NCBI RefSeq assembly: GCF_000312545.1
Contig: NZ_HE997540.1
Location: forward strand, 600,072 to 664,071
From: Bartonella senegalensis OS02
GTDB taxonomy: Bacteria; Pseudomonadota; Alphaproteobacteria; Rhizobiales; Rhizobiaceae
Reading direction: 5' to 3'
DNA: 64,000 nucleotides
Shown here: positions 8,601 to 17,449 of the stretch, one piece after another
Layout: every line of letters begins with the position of its first letter
Position numbering within the stretch: the stretch's first letter is position 1
The notes under the pieces: generated by a model
The model's database searches: none
Told to the model about the DNA's origin: nothing
Seen by the model: the letters and a program-made list of their open reading frames with translations, nothing else
Translations under genes and position numbers: made by a program

Positions 8601-11600
8601 CTCGGCAATTTGCTTTTGTGTTAATGGTTTGCCTAGCTCTAACCCTAAGGGATCTTGCTGTGCGATGGCATTGTCATAAAGCCTTTGCATTTGTGCGTTG
8701 GGATCATCCACGTCTATGAAGCTGCGATTACCGGTGAGTTCAAAGATTTGCTCCCCCACCAGACGAGTTTCATAATAGGCATCCCCTAATCTTTTAAACA
8801 CTTGCTCAGGCTTATAATTGCCAACCCTTTTGAGGAAATAATCTGAGCCCAAAAATTTGCTGGGATTGATAAAATCTGGACGCGTTTCGACTAAAAACGG
8901 CACATCAGGTGTTTGGGGCTGAGCAAGCTCTGTCTTTACAGAGCTAAGTCCATCTTGCTTTGGTACTTGTATGGATTCTGGTGCTGGTGTTTGGATACTC
9001 GGTGCAAAAAGTGCTTTATGCCCCGTCAAACCATTGATAATCTCGTCTAATCGATCATCACTGATCAGTGGTTTTGAGCCGTCAAAATCGGTGTTTTTAA
9101 CACCAGCCAAGCCTTTATCACCAGAGCTTAAGCCAACTTGCTCTACCCCTTCACGCACCGCATGATTATCAATATAGCCCGTCAGCTTGGCATCAAGCGT
9201 TCCCCCCGCTTCAATCGTGCTATAAACTGCATCATAGGTGCGTGTGGTTGTTTTGGTATCGGTCGTGCTGCCAAAATACGTTATGCCACCCCACAGACAT
9301 CCTCCATTCCAAACAGTACAGTGTTTCTTCCTGCGATGCGTTTCAGTTACAATCTTGGTTGTTTCGATTAAATCGCGCCCCTCATTGAGCAGTGTATCGC
9401 CCCGCATCTCAATGTTGCCATTGACAGAAATCAAGCTATAGCTATTGCGAATATCCCCGGCATGAACTGTTAGATGACGCCCTGCTAAAATCTGTGCAGC
9501 ATTATGCTTAAAATGTGCTTGCTGACGGATGACTGTAGTATCAACATCTTCCTTTATCTGGTGGTGCTCAACATTGGTTCCTCTCCATTGTCCCTCAAAG
9601 AACCGGTGAGAAACCACTTTATCGCTCACTTCAACCCCACCTTCACGCATGTTGGTGAGTGCTGAAACATCAAAACGCATATCGCCTGAGACAGCTTCTA
9701 AAAGACCCGAACTGTTGATCACATGACCAGCCCGCTCTCCCTTTAAGCCACGGATGATGAGATTGTCTTCGGCAATGACATCGCCAAACTGATTGATGAA
9801 ATCCCCATCTAAGGAGAGCATGGCAGATTTCTTGGCATAAATCAGCCCGCTATTGCTCATATCCCCGCGCACATTGAGGGCAACCGCATCACCACCAGAA
9901 CCAAGGCTGCCAGCATTGTTCAACGCATCTGTCGTCAAAACAAAAGTGCCACCACTTTTGAGAACCCCACCTTCAGCATTTAAAACCAGAGCCGTTTGCC
10001 CCAACAGTGGATCATGATTTTCTGCGACAAGTGTAAAAGCCCCTTGAGATAAAAATTGACCTGAATTTACTAATGAACCAAGCTTTGCATCAACAACACC
10101 CCCCACCATGATGCCTTGATTGCTTACAAGACCAGAGCTGTTTAAGCTAAGCATCCCCCCTTGTGCTTCCACAAGCCCTGCATGGGTGAGCATGCCTGCA
10201 CTCAATGCCACATCATAGGCGCCAACCTCACTTGTCTCGCCCATTGTCAAGGTGCCATCACTGGAAAGCTCTATCCGCTTTTTGGAAACAATGCGCCCTG
10301 TTTGATTGAGATTTGTTTGCGCATGCAAAGCAATTTCATCATTGCTTTCTATCGTGCCGTTATTGGTTAAATCACCACGGCTCGTCAGCTGAAGATCACC
10401 ACGCTCAATCTCTATGTACCCTGCTTGGATCACACTATCGGCAACAACATTAACTGCCCCTTGCGTAGAGATGAGACCATCAACATTTTCAAAACGACCC
10501 ACATCAATGCGCAAACCATCTCGCGCTAAAATATGTGCACCCTCATCATGTGTAGCGTTTTGTTGGTTTGAATTTGTTGTTGCAGCGCTTTTATTGACAA
10601 AAGATGTTGCAACAATCTTCATCTCACCGGCAAGAGCACTGAGAAGACCAGCCTCATTATTTACATGACCAGCCCGTGTCTCTTTCAGCCCATGAACGGT
10701 GAGAGCCTCTTCAGCAATTATTCTGCCCTGTGTATTGGTTAAATCACCATCACTGGATACAGCCATGGATTTTTTTGCGTAAATCAGCCCACTATTGTTC
10801 AAATCTCCGCTCACATTGAGGGCAAGATTTTCATCACTAGAGCCAAGCGCACCAGCATTGTGCAATTGCCCTGCGGACAAAACAAGACTGCCCCCACTTT
10901 GGATAACCGCACCAGAAGCATTCATAAGAGAAGCTTGTTGACTATCCGTTCCCTCTTGTGTGTTGATCACCAATTGTAAATCATTGCTGGCAATCAACAT
11001 CTCTTGATTTGTTAAAGAACCGGCACCGGTCTTGACGCTATCACCGCGCATCATACCATGATTGATGATCTGATTACGCACTTGAATAGCGAGTTCTCCA
11101 CCTTGTGCTTCCACAGTCCCCGTTTGGCTTAAACGATCAGCGCTCAAGAATACATCATACCCCAACACTGTACTTTTCTCACCCGTTGTAAGCATGCCCC
11201 CAGCTGTCAATGCAACCTGCTGCAAACTAACAATATCACCCTTGTGGGTAAGTGCTCCATACGCTTGAAGTGTGATCACACCATTGGACGAGACACTGCC
11301 TTCTTGGATAAGATCACCACTCTGGGCAGAAAGATCAACTTTTTGCTCTGCTGCTAAACGAGCCCGTGAAGTAAGCGCTGCGGCTTCCGCCAAAAGAAAG
11401 CCGCCAGCGCTATAATGACCAGCTCCTATATTAAGCGCATCAGCGGATTTCAGAATAACATTTCCCCTAGCACCAATATGGTTATTTAAAGCACTAATTT
11501 GATTGGTTTTAATAATCACATCGCCAAGGGAAGAGATCCCAACCTGATCATTATCTTGCAAGCGATCCAGATCAATAGCCGCGGCATTTATCTGTAAAAG

Positions 11601-12893
11601 TGCACCAGCCGCAATTCGCCCACTGCCTGCCTCAACTTTTGTTGCTTGTAAATGTAAAGAGCCCATAGCGGACTGTTGGCCATTATTGCCAATACCATTG
11701 GCCAACAGAGCATCAGAGCCAAGCTTAATCACACCGGCGTTCACATCAACATTGCCGCTCGCTGCAACCCGTGCATTTCCTGCTAATTCAACAGTGCGAC
11801 GCGCTTTAAGCTCAACAGAATCTTCTGAAAACAATAAGTCTTTTACATGCACGCTCTCGTGATGAGAATGCGCATGCACTGCACCTTTAGCACGGGCTTT
11901 AGCAAGCACCAGCTTCCCATCACTCGTCAGTCTCATGGCGCCTGCATTGGCAACCATGTCCCCTCGCATTTTAACGCCCGCTCCTTTATCGTTGGCAAGC
12001 ACGCGGATCTGACCCGCATACATCCCACCAAATTCGCTGGAATCAATCGCCAATTCCGGCTCTTTGCCATCTGAGCCAAGAAACGTTGCTTCCCGTTTAC
12101 TATAATCAAAATGATTATGCCCCGCGATAACAGCCAAATCCCCTTTGACTTGTATGGGCCCTGCAACGCTAATCTTGCGCGAAACAAGATCAAAAACATC
12201 TAATGCACTTCCATCAGCACCACGAGTACCTATGGTGATATCTCCACCCTCAACACGCAAGCCACTCAAAGCCCCATTGGCGCCAATAATCGGCTGCCCC
12301 GTCGATAAAGTCACCCGCGGTGTATTGATAAAGCCACAACCATTACAGGTAATGCCATTGGGATTAGCAATAATAACATCCGCCGTGGCCCCATGAACTT
12401 CGCTCACACCCTCAAGACGCGAACGATTAGCACTTATCACTTCGTTGAGAATAACCTTTGCAGCACCAGTGCCCCGTAAATTGCCATTGCCAAGCACCAA
12501 ACCACCAAGCTGTGAACGTGAAACCTCCTTGGTCGAATTGTTTAAAATCACACCACGGCTATCAACATTAAAACTGCCATATTTATTGTGAGAAAGACCC
12601 TGCCCATTGGGGCGCGCTATATCAACAAGCGGTACGCCATTGCTGGCTTCTCCTATCGCGGGGCGGAAAAGTGAGCCAACCCCATCTGCCGCTTTAATCC
12701 CTTGAGCCTCTTGTGCTGGTGATCTTTGTGCACCAATTGCTTGCGCTTGCACTAACAAAGGTTGAAAAGCTAAACTAAAGCTTAAAACGAGAGAAATCCC
12801 CTTATGAGCCCCTCGCTGCAAAACACCAAGAGCATGCTGCCCTAGCACATACCCATATCCCAATTTATGCTTTTGATTTTTGAATCCCCGCAT
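5625..12893 (-). CDS. cdiA: CdiA/FhaB-type filamentous haemagglutinin with C-terminal nuclease-like toxin
   Basis: This is a 2422-residue TpsA exoprotein. An extended signal peptide (about 1-52, ending VQAQA) precedes a TPS secretion domain with NPNG at about 177-180 and a CNGC pair just after it. A long beta-helical rod follows, in which a unit of about 310 residues is duplicated. A region with KQNKFRQQSTEV and an alanine/glycine-rich hydrophobic pretoxin segment then leads to an AENN motif near 2161, a variant of the VENN boundary of CdiA proteins. The last ~130 residues carry PDNTYI followed about 17 residues later by SETKTGKSRLSTGQ, the pattern of PD-(D/E)XK nucleases. GAGGAG lies before the ATG. 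The transporter gene is 91 bases upstream. CDI versus adhesin function cannot be settled from sequence alone. Confidence 0.92.
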   Translation of the reverse strand: MRGFKNQKHKLGYGYVLGQHALGVLQRGAHKGISLVLSFSLAFQPLLVQAQAIGAQRSPAQEAQGIKAADGVGSLFRPAIGEASNGVPLVDIARPNGQGLSHNKYGSFNVDSRGVILNNSTKEVSRSQLGGLVLGNGNLRGTGAAKVILNEVISANRSRLEGVSEVHGATADVIIANPNGITCNGCGFINTPRVTLSTGQPIIGANGALSGLRVEGGDITIGTRGADGSALDVFDLVSRKISVAGPIQVKGDLAVIAGHNHFDYSKREATFLGSDGKEPELAIDSSEFGGMYAGQIRVLANDKGAGVKMRGDMVANAGAMRLTSDGKLVLAKARAKGAVHAHSHHESVHVKDLLFSEDSVELKARRTVELAGNARVAASGNVDVNAGVIKLGSDALLANGIGNNGQQSAMGSLHLQATKVEAGSGRIAAGALLQINAAAIDLDRLQDNDQVGISSLGDVIIKTNQISALNNHIGARGNVILKSADALNIGAGHYSAGGFLLAEAAALTSRARLAAEQKVDLSAQSGDLIQEGSVSSNGVITLQAYGALTHKGDIVSLQQVALTAGGMLTTGEKSTVLGYDVFLSADRLSQTGTVEAQGGELAIQVRNQIINHGMMRGDSVKTGAGSLTNQEMLIASNDLQLVINTQEGTDSQQASLMNASGAVIQSGGSLVLSAGQLHNAGALGSSDENLALNVSGDLNNSGLIYAKKSMAVSSDGDLTNTQGRIIAEEALTVHGLKETRAGHVNNEAGLLSALAGEMKIVATSFVNKSAATTNSNQQNATHDEGAHILARDGLRIDVGRFENVDGLISTQGAVNVVADSVIQAGYIEIERGDLQLTSRGDLTNNGTIESNDEIALHAQTNLNQTGRIVSKKRIELSSDGTLTMGETSEVGAYDVALSAGMLTHAGLVEAQGGMLSLNSSGLVSNQGIMVGGVVDAKLGSLVNSGQFLSQGAFTLVAENHDPLLGQTALVLNAEGGVLKSGGTFVLTTDALNNAGSLGSGGDAVALNVRGDMSNSGLIYAKKSAMLSLDGDFINQFGDVIAEDNLIIRGLKGERAGHVINSSGLLEAVSGDMRFDVSALTNMREGGVEVSDKVVSHRFFEGQWRGTNVEHHQIKEDVDTTVIRQQAHFKHNAAQILAGRHLTVHAGDIRNSYSLISVNGNIEMRGDTLLNEGRDLIETTKIVTETHRRKKHCTVWNGGCLWGGITYFGSTTDTKTTTRTYDAVYSTIEAGGTLDAKLTGYIDNHAVREGVEQVGLSSGDKGLAGVKNTDFDGSKPLISDDRLDEIINGLTGHKALFAPSIQTPAPESIQVPKQDGLSSVKTELAQPQTPDVPFLVETRPDFINPSKFLGSDYFLKRVGNYKPEQVFKRLGDAYYETRLVGEQIFELTGNRSFIDVDDPNAQMQRLYDNAIAQQDPLGLELGKPLTQKQIAEIKKDMIWLETHVVNGQEVLVPHVYLAANSSLSQDIYWGKTQQANLASAHLKGNGITLEAERFANSGSIVSNGSLNVSTTQTLLNDGGFLLGSGIVDLSSQGLFVNSSGGILGNIITLTAETIVDGTAKIRDTNEFGFVDRSGQQSQIIAVQDLNIHSLGDLSMNGGQWNSGGSTTVTVGGSATIGSLVLESENKQTLEKGHYDAQSSLHHLAEVTSGDNLTIVTGGELNLGGKFKAKGDADFTSGGALNVVSEQDFSSSDLDLRGKEGDESKQKNKFRQQSTEVTTNKTMIETGGNLSMHAQNGDLTLKAIGAKSDGEIHLTADKGKIKFLTNKDQDFKDVYQRNENLVWWSESDKGYLQETIKHVTMEAGGGMKLDAGDGFVVEYEQTGDFDQSLEQLARSPELSWIKQLRDDPELAKQVNWQAVKAEFKDWDYKKQGLTEVGAALVTLIVTAVTAGTASSAAGAIANTLGVGSSTAMNAAIQAGVQALINKSAVALVNNRGNIADALHELGSSKNVLGIVSSMLTAGLTSQFTEMAGVGQSLPKTAPLVDRITREAEKNLIKAAIGTGVQTALEGGSLDKNFFNNLRTALSGTLGKTLAEEIGTAKAEGKIDTVTQIVAHAGLGCIVGATASGDCTAGAVGGVVGEAAAMLQFKLWSKNFIQKEIAALDGRIPTAEEQARINAKIEAQFSDFNDHAIDISRIAGGFAAALAGGDVNTGADAAGNAAENNFFPAVAAFVAFVVSLAPEELAALSLFMAGGATLVQSPSNRSAIADFLNDWFASKNSAEEDSEKTNQSSKEEKNKNSQASGKDPQNNNDNDNDEKGKKLNKGRKYHDKKRDEEKQRLEEEGLSPSEGELTIEIEITTDKGITKARTRPDNTYIEDGEPAFSETKTGKSRLSTGQKGLREICKTTGSIKFCGPKAEEYLKQNKEKFNKYQENLKKFIEKEKPTEKQLEEFNKEWPKKQLDKKWEKGPRKYRLNEYPSYLEEK

Positions 12894-12984
12894 CTTACTC
12901 TCCTCAAAAAGCCTCTATCTCTTTGTAAAAAAACACCCCAATGGGTATAAACAGTTAGGCGATCTTTTCGACCGCCCCTTTGCT

Positions 12985-14748
12985 CTAAAATCTCAATAAT
13001 GTCCGCACTTGAAACAACCCTGCCGTATTCCCCTGCTCTCTCGGTGTTGATTGGGTCAAAATATTTGAATATGACAGATCCATATCCAAAATCTCTCCGC
13101 TTGCATGAAAACCCAGAGTTGCACCAACGAGGCTACCGCCAAAACTATTTCTAAGGGGAGCATTGGCGACCATCCCTAAATCAAGCGCCATATACGGTGT
13201 AAATTGCCCTATAAATTTACGCCCCATTTTTGAAGAAAAACCTGGTAATAATAGCGACAATTCATTGCGCCAAAACACACCATTATTACCGTAATAAACC
13301 GCCTCACGCACGCCGCGTACAGAAGAATTCCCTCCAAGTGACAGTTGTTCTGAACTAAACAACGTATCAGGGGACAATTGCCCTGAAAGCAACGTGTTAT
13401 AGCGAAAATTATACTGTTTGAGTGAAAAGGCACGCCCATACCCTAAAGAAAAAGACAACTTTGAAAATTGCCCTTTGGGAGCATTTTTTGTCGAAGTTTC
13501 TTGCTCTTTATCATCATAAGCGCCCAAAATCGCCAACCCCTTATGAACCCCTATATGAGCACTTAATTCTCCTCCCATCCATTTGCGTGAATGATCAAAC
13601 TCTAATGTTGCAATAGCTAGTTTACGGCTGGAAACATCAACTTTGCTGCCCATAATAAAATTATCGGAATATTTCCATGTCAATTGTCCTGTAACCCATG
13701 TCTTTCCCTCTTGATCGCGGTCAATAACCCGTGAAATCCATGGCGTAAGCGATAAAGATTTACCGGCAGTATCAATATCAGAAAATATTCCCTTAATACT
13801 CGAATGATATTGACTCCAACTGCCATCAAGACCTACCGTCCAATAGCCATAGGGAATGGAAAATGAACCCGTTATCGTATCACTATTGGGGCGCTTGCCT
13901 GAAAAATGATACGGGCCACCATTCATGGAGCGCTGATAACTAAACGACCATTGATCATTGATCCCTAATAAATCATCAAAAGAAAGGCTAACACGCGTTT
14001 GGTAAATCCCTGTTGCTTTAGCACCAAGATTATCACTGGAAACTGTAAGGAGCCACGGCTTCTGCTTATCAATATGAATATCAAGAATAGAACCACCTGG
14101 AACCTCCCCAGCACCAAGATTGATCGTCGCATGACGAGAGAAAAGCCGATTAATTTGATCAAGTCCTTGTTCTATCGAGCGAAGATGAGCAGGATGACCA
14201 ATCACATTAGGAAAAGCCGTAATGATTTCCCCTTGATATTTTTTTCCAGCTTTCTGTCCGTCTAGGGTAATATCCTCTATTTGTCCTTCAACAACAACAA
14301 TCTTAAGACGACCACCCCTTAAGTCTTGTTCAGGTAAATAAGCCCGCACCGCAATATAGCCGCGCTTCATATAAAGCTTGGTTACTGCTTTGAGCACTTT
14401 GTTGATCTCGGCAATACCAAGACACCGCCCCTCCCAAGAGGAAATGGTGTTATGAAGGTCGCTGCGAGAAATCAATTGAGCACCAACAAATTCAATGTTT
14501 TTAATCAGCAAACAGTTTTTTTGTGTTGAATCACTTTGAAATAATGGGGGGTCATTATCATCCTGTAATGAAACCTCATGCGTTTCGTTCCTGCGATGTA
14601 ATTGTTGAAAACGCTGTTCTTGTGTTTGTTGACGTTGAATCCTCTCGGATTGATCAATCGCTTGATCACGAATGCTTTCTGCAAAACTCCCCCATGAAAA
14701 AAAGCACAAAAATGCTGCAAAAGTAAAAGCTAAAAAAAAGCTACGCAT
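12985..14748 (-). CDS. cdiB: TpsB outer-membrane transporter (ShlB/FhaC/CdiB family)
   Basis: This 587-residue protein has a signal peptide (about 1-23), a glutamine-rich helix, then POTRA-like modules beginning CLLIKNIEFVGA and including a VEGQI strand. A 16-strand barrel of the Omp85/TpsB type ends in the aromatic LLRF. The conserved loop-6 motif is GGNSSVRG, with VRGV in place of the usual VRGY. It exports the downstream exoprotein by recognising its TPS domain. Gene order cdiB-cdiA and the 91-base gap support a dedicated pair in one operon. Length is normal for the family. Confidence 0.93.
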   Translation of the reverse strand: MRSFFLAFTFAAFLCFFSWGSFAESIRDQAIDQSERIQRQQTQEQRFQQLHRRNETHEVSLQDDNDPPLFQSDSTQKNCLLIKNIEFVGAQLISRSDLHNTISSWEGRCLGIAEINKVLKAVTKLYMKRGYIAVRAYLPEQDLRGGRLKIVVVEGQIEDITLDGQKAGKKYQGEIITAFPNVIGHPAHLRSIEQGLDQINRLFSRHATINLGAGEVPGGSILDIHIDKQKPWLLTVSSDNLGAKATGIYQTRVSLSFDDLLGINDQWSFSYQRSMNGGPYHFSGKRPNSDTITGSFSIPYGYWTVGLDGSWSQYHSSIKGIFSDIDTAGKSLSLTPWISRVIDRDQEGKTWVTGQLTWKYSDNFIMGSKVDVSSRKLAIATLEFDHSRKWMGGELSAHIGVHKGLAILGAYDDKEQETSTKNAPKGQFSKLSFSLGYGRAFSLKQYNFRYNTLLSGQLSPDTLFSSEQLSLGGNSSVRGVREAVYYGNNGVFWRNELSLLLPGFSSKMGRKFIGQFTPYMALDLGMVANAPLRNSFGGSLVGATLGFHASGEILDMDLSYSNILTQSTPREQGNTAGLFQVRTLLRF

Positions 14749-15119
14749 TCATTGTGCCCTCAAAATGAGAAACAAAATGAACCACATCATCAGTGTTACA
14801 GAAAAAATCACCAACCGCGTAACAATTTTTTAATTTTTTGATGAGAATAATTCTTTTAAAATCTAACAGAAAAGCATAGACTGTACTGCATATACCTGCT
14901 TTATTGGTTGTGTAAAACATATTACTCCCCCCGCTCTTGGAAATCTTATAATTACAATGTCAAATGGCAATCATACACTCTAATATGCCTCTTAATTTTA
15001 GGTGTTGTATGTAGTATAATTTTGAAGATTTAAGTAAAGACTGTTATTCATAGAATATATTTAATTTATTGGAACTGTTACATAATAGAGACAATAAAAG
15101 ACTCTCCATGATTGTCGCC
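14749..15119. other. Intergenic region upstream of cdiB
   Basis: AT-rich, without a supported gene. It must contain the promoter of the leftward cdiB-cdiA operon, but I cannot place it with confidence. The right end may be the decayed start of the restriction-modification remnant that follows. Confidence 0.4.
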
Positions 15120-15733
15120 TGATAAGAAGCCCAAAAAATACGACCTAAAACGATATCTTTTATTACGTTTACGGTTTACTTCATAAAGCAAGATTATCGC
15201 GTTCGTTATGCCGATAATCTCTCTAAAGCCCCCCTCTTACCTCTTGTGTAAAAACTTCTAAAGACTTTTGAAATTTGTGATAGCAGGGCGTGAACTGGGG
15301 CATTTGCACGTGAATTATGAAACTGTAGAACCTTATCCAGTTACATTTAAAAAAGGCAATCCTAAACAGACTGATATCTCTAATCCTAAAGAATTCTATT
15401 ATGTAACTGAAATGAAATTCGCTGGAAATAGTAAAATAAAGGATAAGTCTACTGTTATTTACAACCGTCATATTACAATAACAGATATCCCTCTTGAAGC
15501 TTATAAATATATCGTCAATGGCAGGCCTGCTCTTGAATGGGTTATGGGGCGTCAATGCGTTAAGACTGATAAAAAGAGTGGTATATGTGAATGATGCCAA
15601 TCGCTATGCTGTTGAAACCGTTGGAAACCCTGCCTACCCTCTAGAATTGTTTCAAAGAGTTATTACCGTAAGTTTAGAGACAATGAAAATCGTTAAGAGC
15701 CTACCAAAATTAGAAATGAGAGAAACTGAATAG
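15120..15733 (+). pseudogene. C-terminal remnant of a type ISP restriction-modification / helicase protein
   Basis: Pieces in three frames join into the conserved C-terminus of COG4889-like proteins: DIFYYVYGLLHKA (from 15152), then after a shift DYRVRYADNLSKAPLLPLV and a stop, then from about 15268 GRELGHLHVNYETVEPYPV, FYYVTEMKF and ALEWVMGRQCVKTDKKSGI. After another shift near 15580 it continues VNDANRYAVETVGNPAYPL and ends at 15733. These families combine a helicase, an N6-adenine methylase and this C-terminal target-recognition region. Only the last ~200 residues survive, with at least two frameshifts and an internal stop, so it is dead. It marks lost mobile or defence DNA next to the CDI locus. 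Confidence 0.75.
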
Positions 15734-15770
15734 ACTTATAAAGCATGCTCACATAATGGGCATGCTCATC

Positions 15771-15820
15771 TTATAAGGGGTATAAGGTCTTATAACTATA
15801 GATTTATACCCCTTTTATAA
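15771..15820. repeat. Long inverted repeat (hairpin) after the restriction remnant
   Basis: The arms TTATAAGGGGTATAA (15771-15785) and its near complement at 15804-15820 enclose an 18-base loop. It could be a terminator or a cruciform; there is no clean U-run. A second small palindromic pair, GCATGC...GCATGC, lies just upstream at about 15743-15765. Confidence 0.6.
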
Positions 15821-15853
15821 ATTGCTTACATACAATCTAAAAGGAGTGTTTAT

Positions 15854-15919
15854 ATGCGTTATTCTAAAAAGAAATCATTTGCACTTTTAAACACTCTTAT
15901 TTTATTTGGATTACTTTAA
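15854..15919 (+). CDS. Possible 21-residue hydrophobic peptide
   Basis: An ATG eight bases after AAGGAG opens a 21-residue frame, MRYSKKKSFALLN followed by the hydrophobic TLILFGLL and a stop. The basic start and hydrophobic end would suit a tiny membrane peptide or a leader. The good ribosome site is the only support; such frames arise by chance in AT-rich DNA. Confidence 0.3.
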   Translation: MRYSKKKSFALLNTLILFGLL

Positions 15920-16130
15920 GACTTATAAGAAATCCCCTTTTAAATAGAATACGCTTCTTTTGGATTGCCTTTAAAAGATTATATCGCAATCTCAAATGAT
16001 AGCTTTATTGTTTTTAAAAGCTTTGTTTAAAGAGAGCTATGTATATTCATTTTCTTATATTACTTATAGGTTTTGTCTGTTTTTAAAACCCCCAAAACCC
16101 CTACAAAACCCTCTTAAATACATATTAAAG

Positions 16131-16212
16131 ATTGTATTTACGTGTTGTATTTAATATAGGTTGTTTATTTTAAACATTAACTTATTGAAATATAATAACT
16201 TTTATTTTTAAC
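16131..16212 (+). repeat. Direct repeat copy 1 (TTGTATTTA ... ATATAGGTTGT ... TATTGAAATATAAT)
   Basis: Shares with 16545-16623, in the same order and orientation, ATTGTATTTA, GTTGTATT, ATATAGGTTGT and TATTGAAATATAAT. Both are followed at a short distance by AAAAAGAAC. The arrangement suggests duplicated upstream regions of lost genes, or iteron-like sites. Confidence 0.6.
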
Positions 16213-16544
16213 TAAAAAATATATATAAAGGGGGGGTAAAAAGAACACCCATAACTCCCTAAACTCATAACCATAATAGTCTTAATAGGATTTCTTATCA
16301 TTATAAACTGTCTTTTGAAAAGCTTTAAAGGATCACATGTTTTCTAAAGACGTGGTTTAATCATTTTCTAAAATTATAAGTTTATCCATTTAAGTAGACT
16401 GATAAAATTCATTAAAGGATTTTGATAACGTAATCGGTTTTCATTTTCATATGCTTTTCATAAAACCCGTTTTAATCACTCACTAAAATGATCACTTTTG
16501 TCAGTTCAATTTACTGACAGATAACTGACAAATATATATTTACA

Positions 16545-16623
16545 ATTGTATTTAAGGTTGTATTGTCGATATAGGTTGTATCATTAAAATGCTAACATAT
16601 TGAAATATAATGTTTTTAATTTT
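16545..16623 (+). repeat. Direct repeat copy 2
   Basis: Second copy of the element at 16131-16212, about 414 bases downstream. It is preceded by CTGACAGATAACTGACAAAT and followed by AAAAAGAACTGACAAAACTG. Confidence 0.6.
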
Positions 16624-16838
16624 CTCTCATTTAAAAAAAATAATATAGGCTCTAAAAAGAACTGACAAAACTGACAAAAGTCTATTAAAAGAGATTTTGC
16701 TAATCTCTATAGTTATCAATCTCTCTTTAGATGTTTTTATAACAGACTATAAATCACAATTATCCTATTTATCCTTTCTCTTGTGAAAATGAAAAATGAT
16801 GCGGTGGCTATAAAGAATATAACAGCTATAGAGAATGC

Positions 16839-17069
16839 GTGAAAAAAGCGGGCTTTCATAATCACAATGCAAATGAAAGCATTTATTATAAAGACAGTCC
16901 CTATAAAAGGCTGTTAAATTGCAAATGTGTTATAAAAGAAATTAACAGAAATATTAAAAACCATTTAGTAAAAAACAAGATAGGTTATAAAGTTAAAAAT
17001 ACGCATTATGAGAGCGTTTCTAAATATTATGAATGTATAGACTCAGAAAATAACGCAATCGTTTTATAA
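16839..17069 (+). CDS. Hypothetical protein, possibly a gene fragment
   Basis: I do not recognise this 76-residue lysine-, asparagine- and tyrosine-rich protein. The only start in frame is a GTG without a clear ribosome site. Coding-like residues (GGYKEYNSYREC) continue upstream of it to a TGA at 16797, which suggests the true beginning has been lost. It has three cysteines (NCKCVIKE and YECID). It lies between repeat-rich DNA and the structured leader of the beta-helix genes. Confidence 0.35.
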   Translation: MKKAGFHNHNANESIYYKDSPYKRLLNCKCVIKEINRNIKNHLVKNKIGYKVKNTHYESVSKYYECIDSENNAIVL

Positions 17070-17235
17070 TACCCATAATATAGCTTTAAAAGCATATAAT
17101 AGAAAAGAAGAAATTAATAAGCATATAAATAATATTTATACACAATGCATTTAAAAAAATATCAAAAAAATGCATAAATTAATTGAAAATAAATACGTAT
17201 TTTGATATATAAATAATCAAGTGCTAGAAACACTA

Positions 17236-17440
17236 AATCGATAGCGAAGAGGTTGCGATAAACCTAATCCTATTATAAAAACTGGCTATCTTTTATGCTT
17301 TTGTTGGTATATGAGAACTTTGTCGGGTGTGTTACACCATACAATACTCTTTATGAGAAAAGTGTAACGACGGACTATCGACCGTGTTTCTACCACCCGG
17401 CGCCCTTATAGGGTGTCAATAGAAACCTTATAATCGATAG
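17236..17440 (+). ncRNA. Candidate structured leader RNA upstream of the beta-helix genes
   Basis: About 200 bases bounded by AATCGATAG at both ends (17236 and 17432) contain at least four hairpins in order: AGGTT...AACCT (17250-17265), GGTGT...ACACC (17326-17338), ACGG...CCGT (17370-17385), and a nested stem GTTTCTA...TAGAAAC with inner ACCC...GGGT (17386-17426). GTTACAC at 17331-17337 can pair instead with GTGTAAC at 17363-17369, which would open the second hairpin. The ATG of the first YdcK-like gene follows nine bases later. It may be a 5' regulatory leader or an independent RNA; no named RNA family is recognised. Confidence 0.45.
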
Positions 17441-17449
17441 GATTTAGTT

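Larger units (their letters stand above)
15920..16838. other. Gene-poor AT-rich stretch of the accessory island
   Basis: No supported gene in about 900 bases. It contains the pair of direct repeats described separately, many TTATAA-type words and runs such as ACTGACAAAACTGACAAAAG near 16660-16680. Confidence 0.5.
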
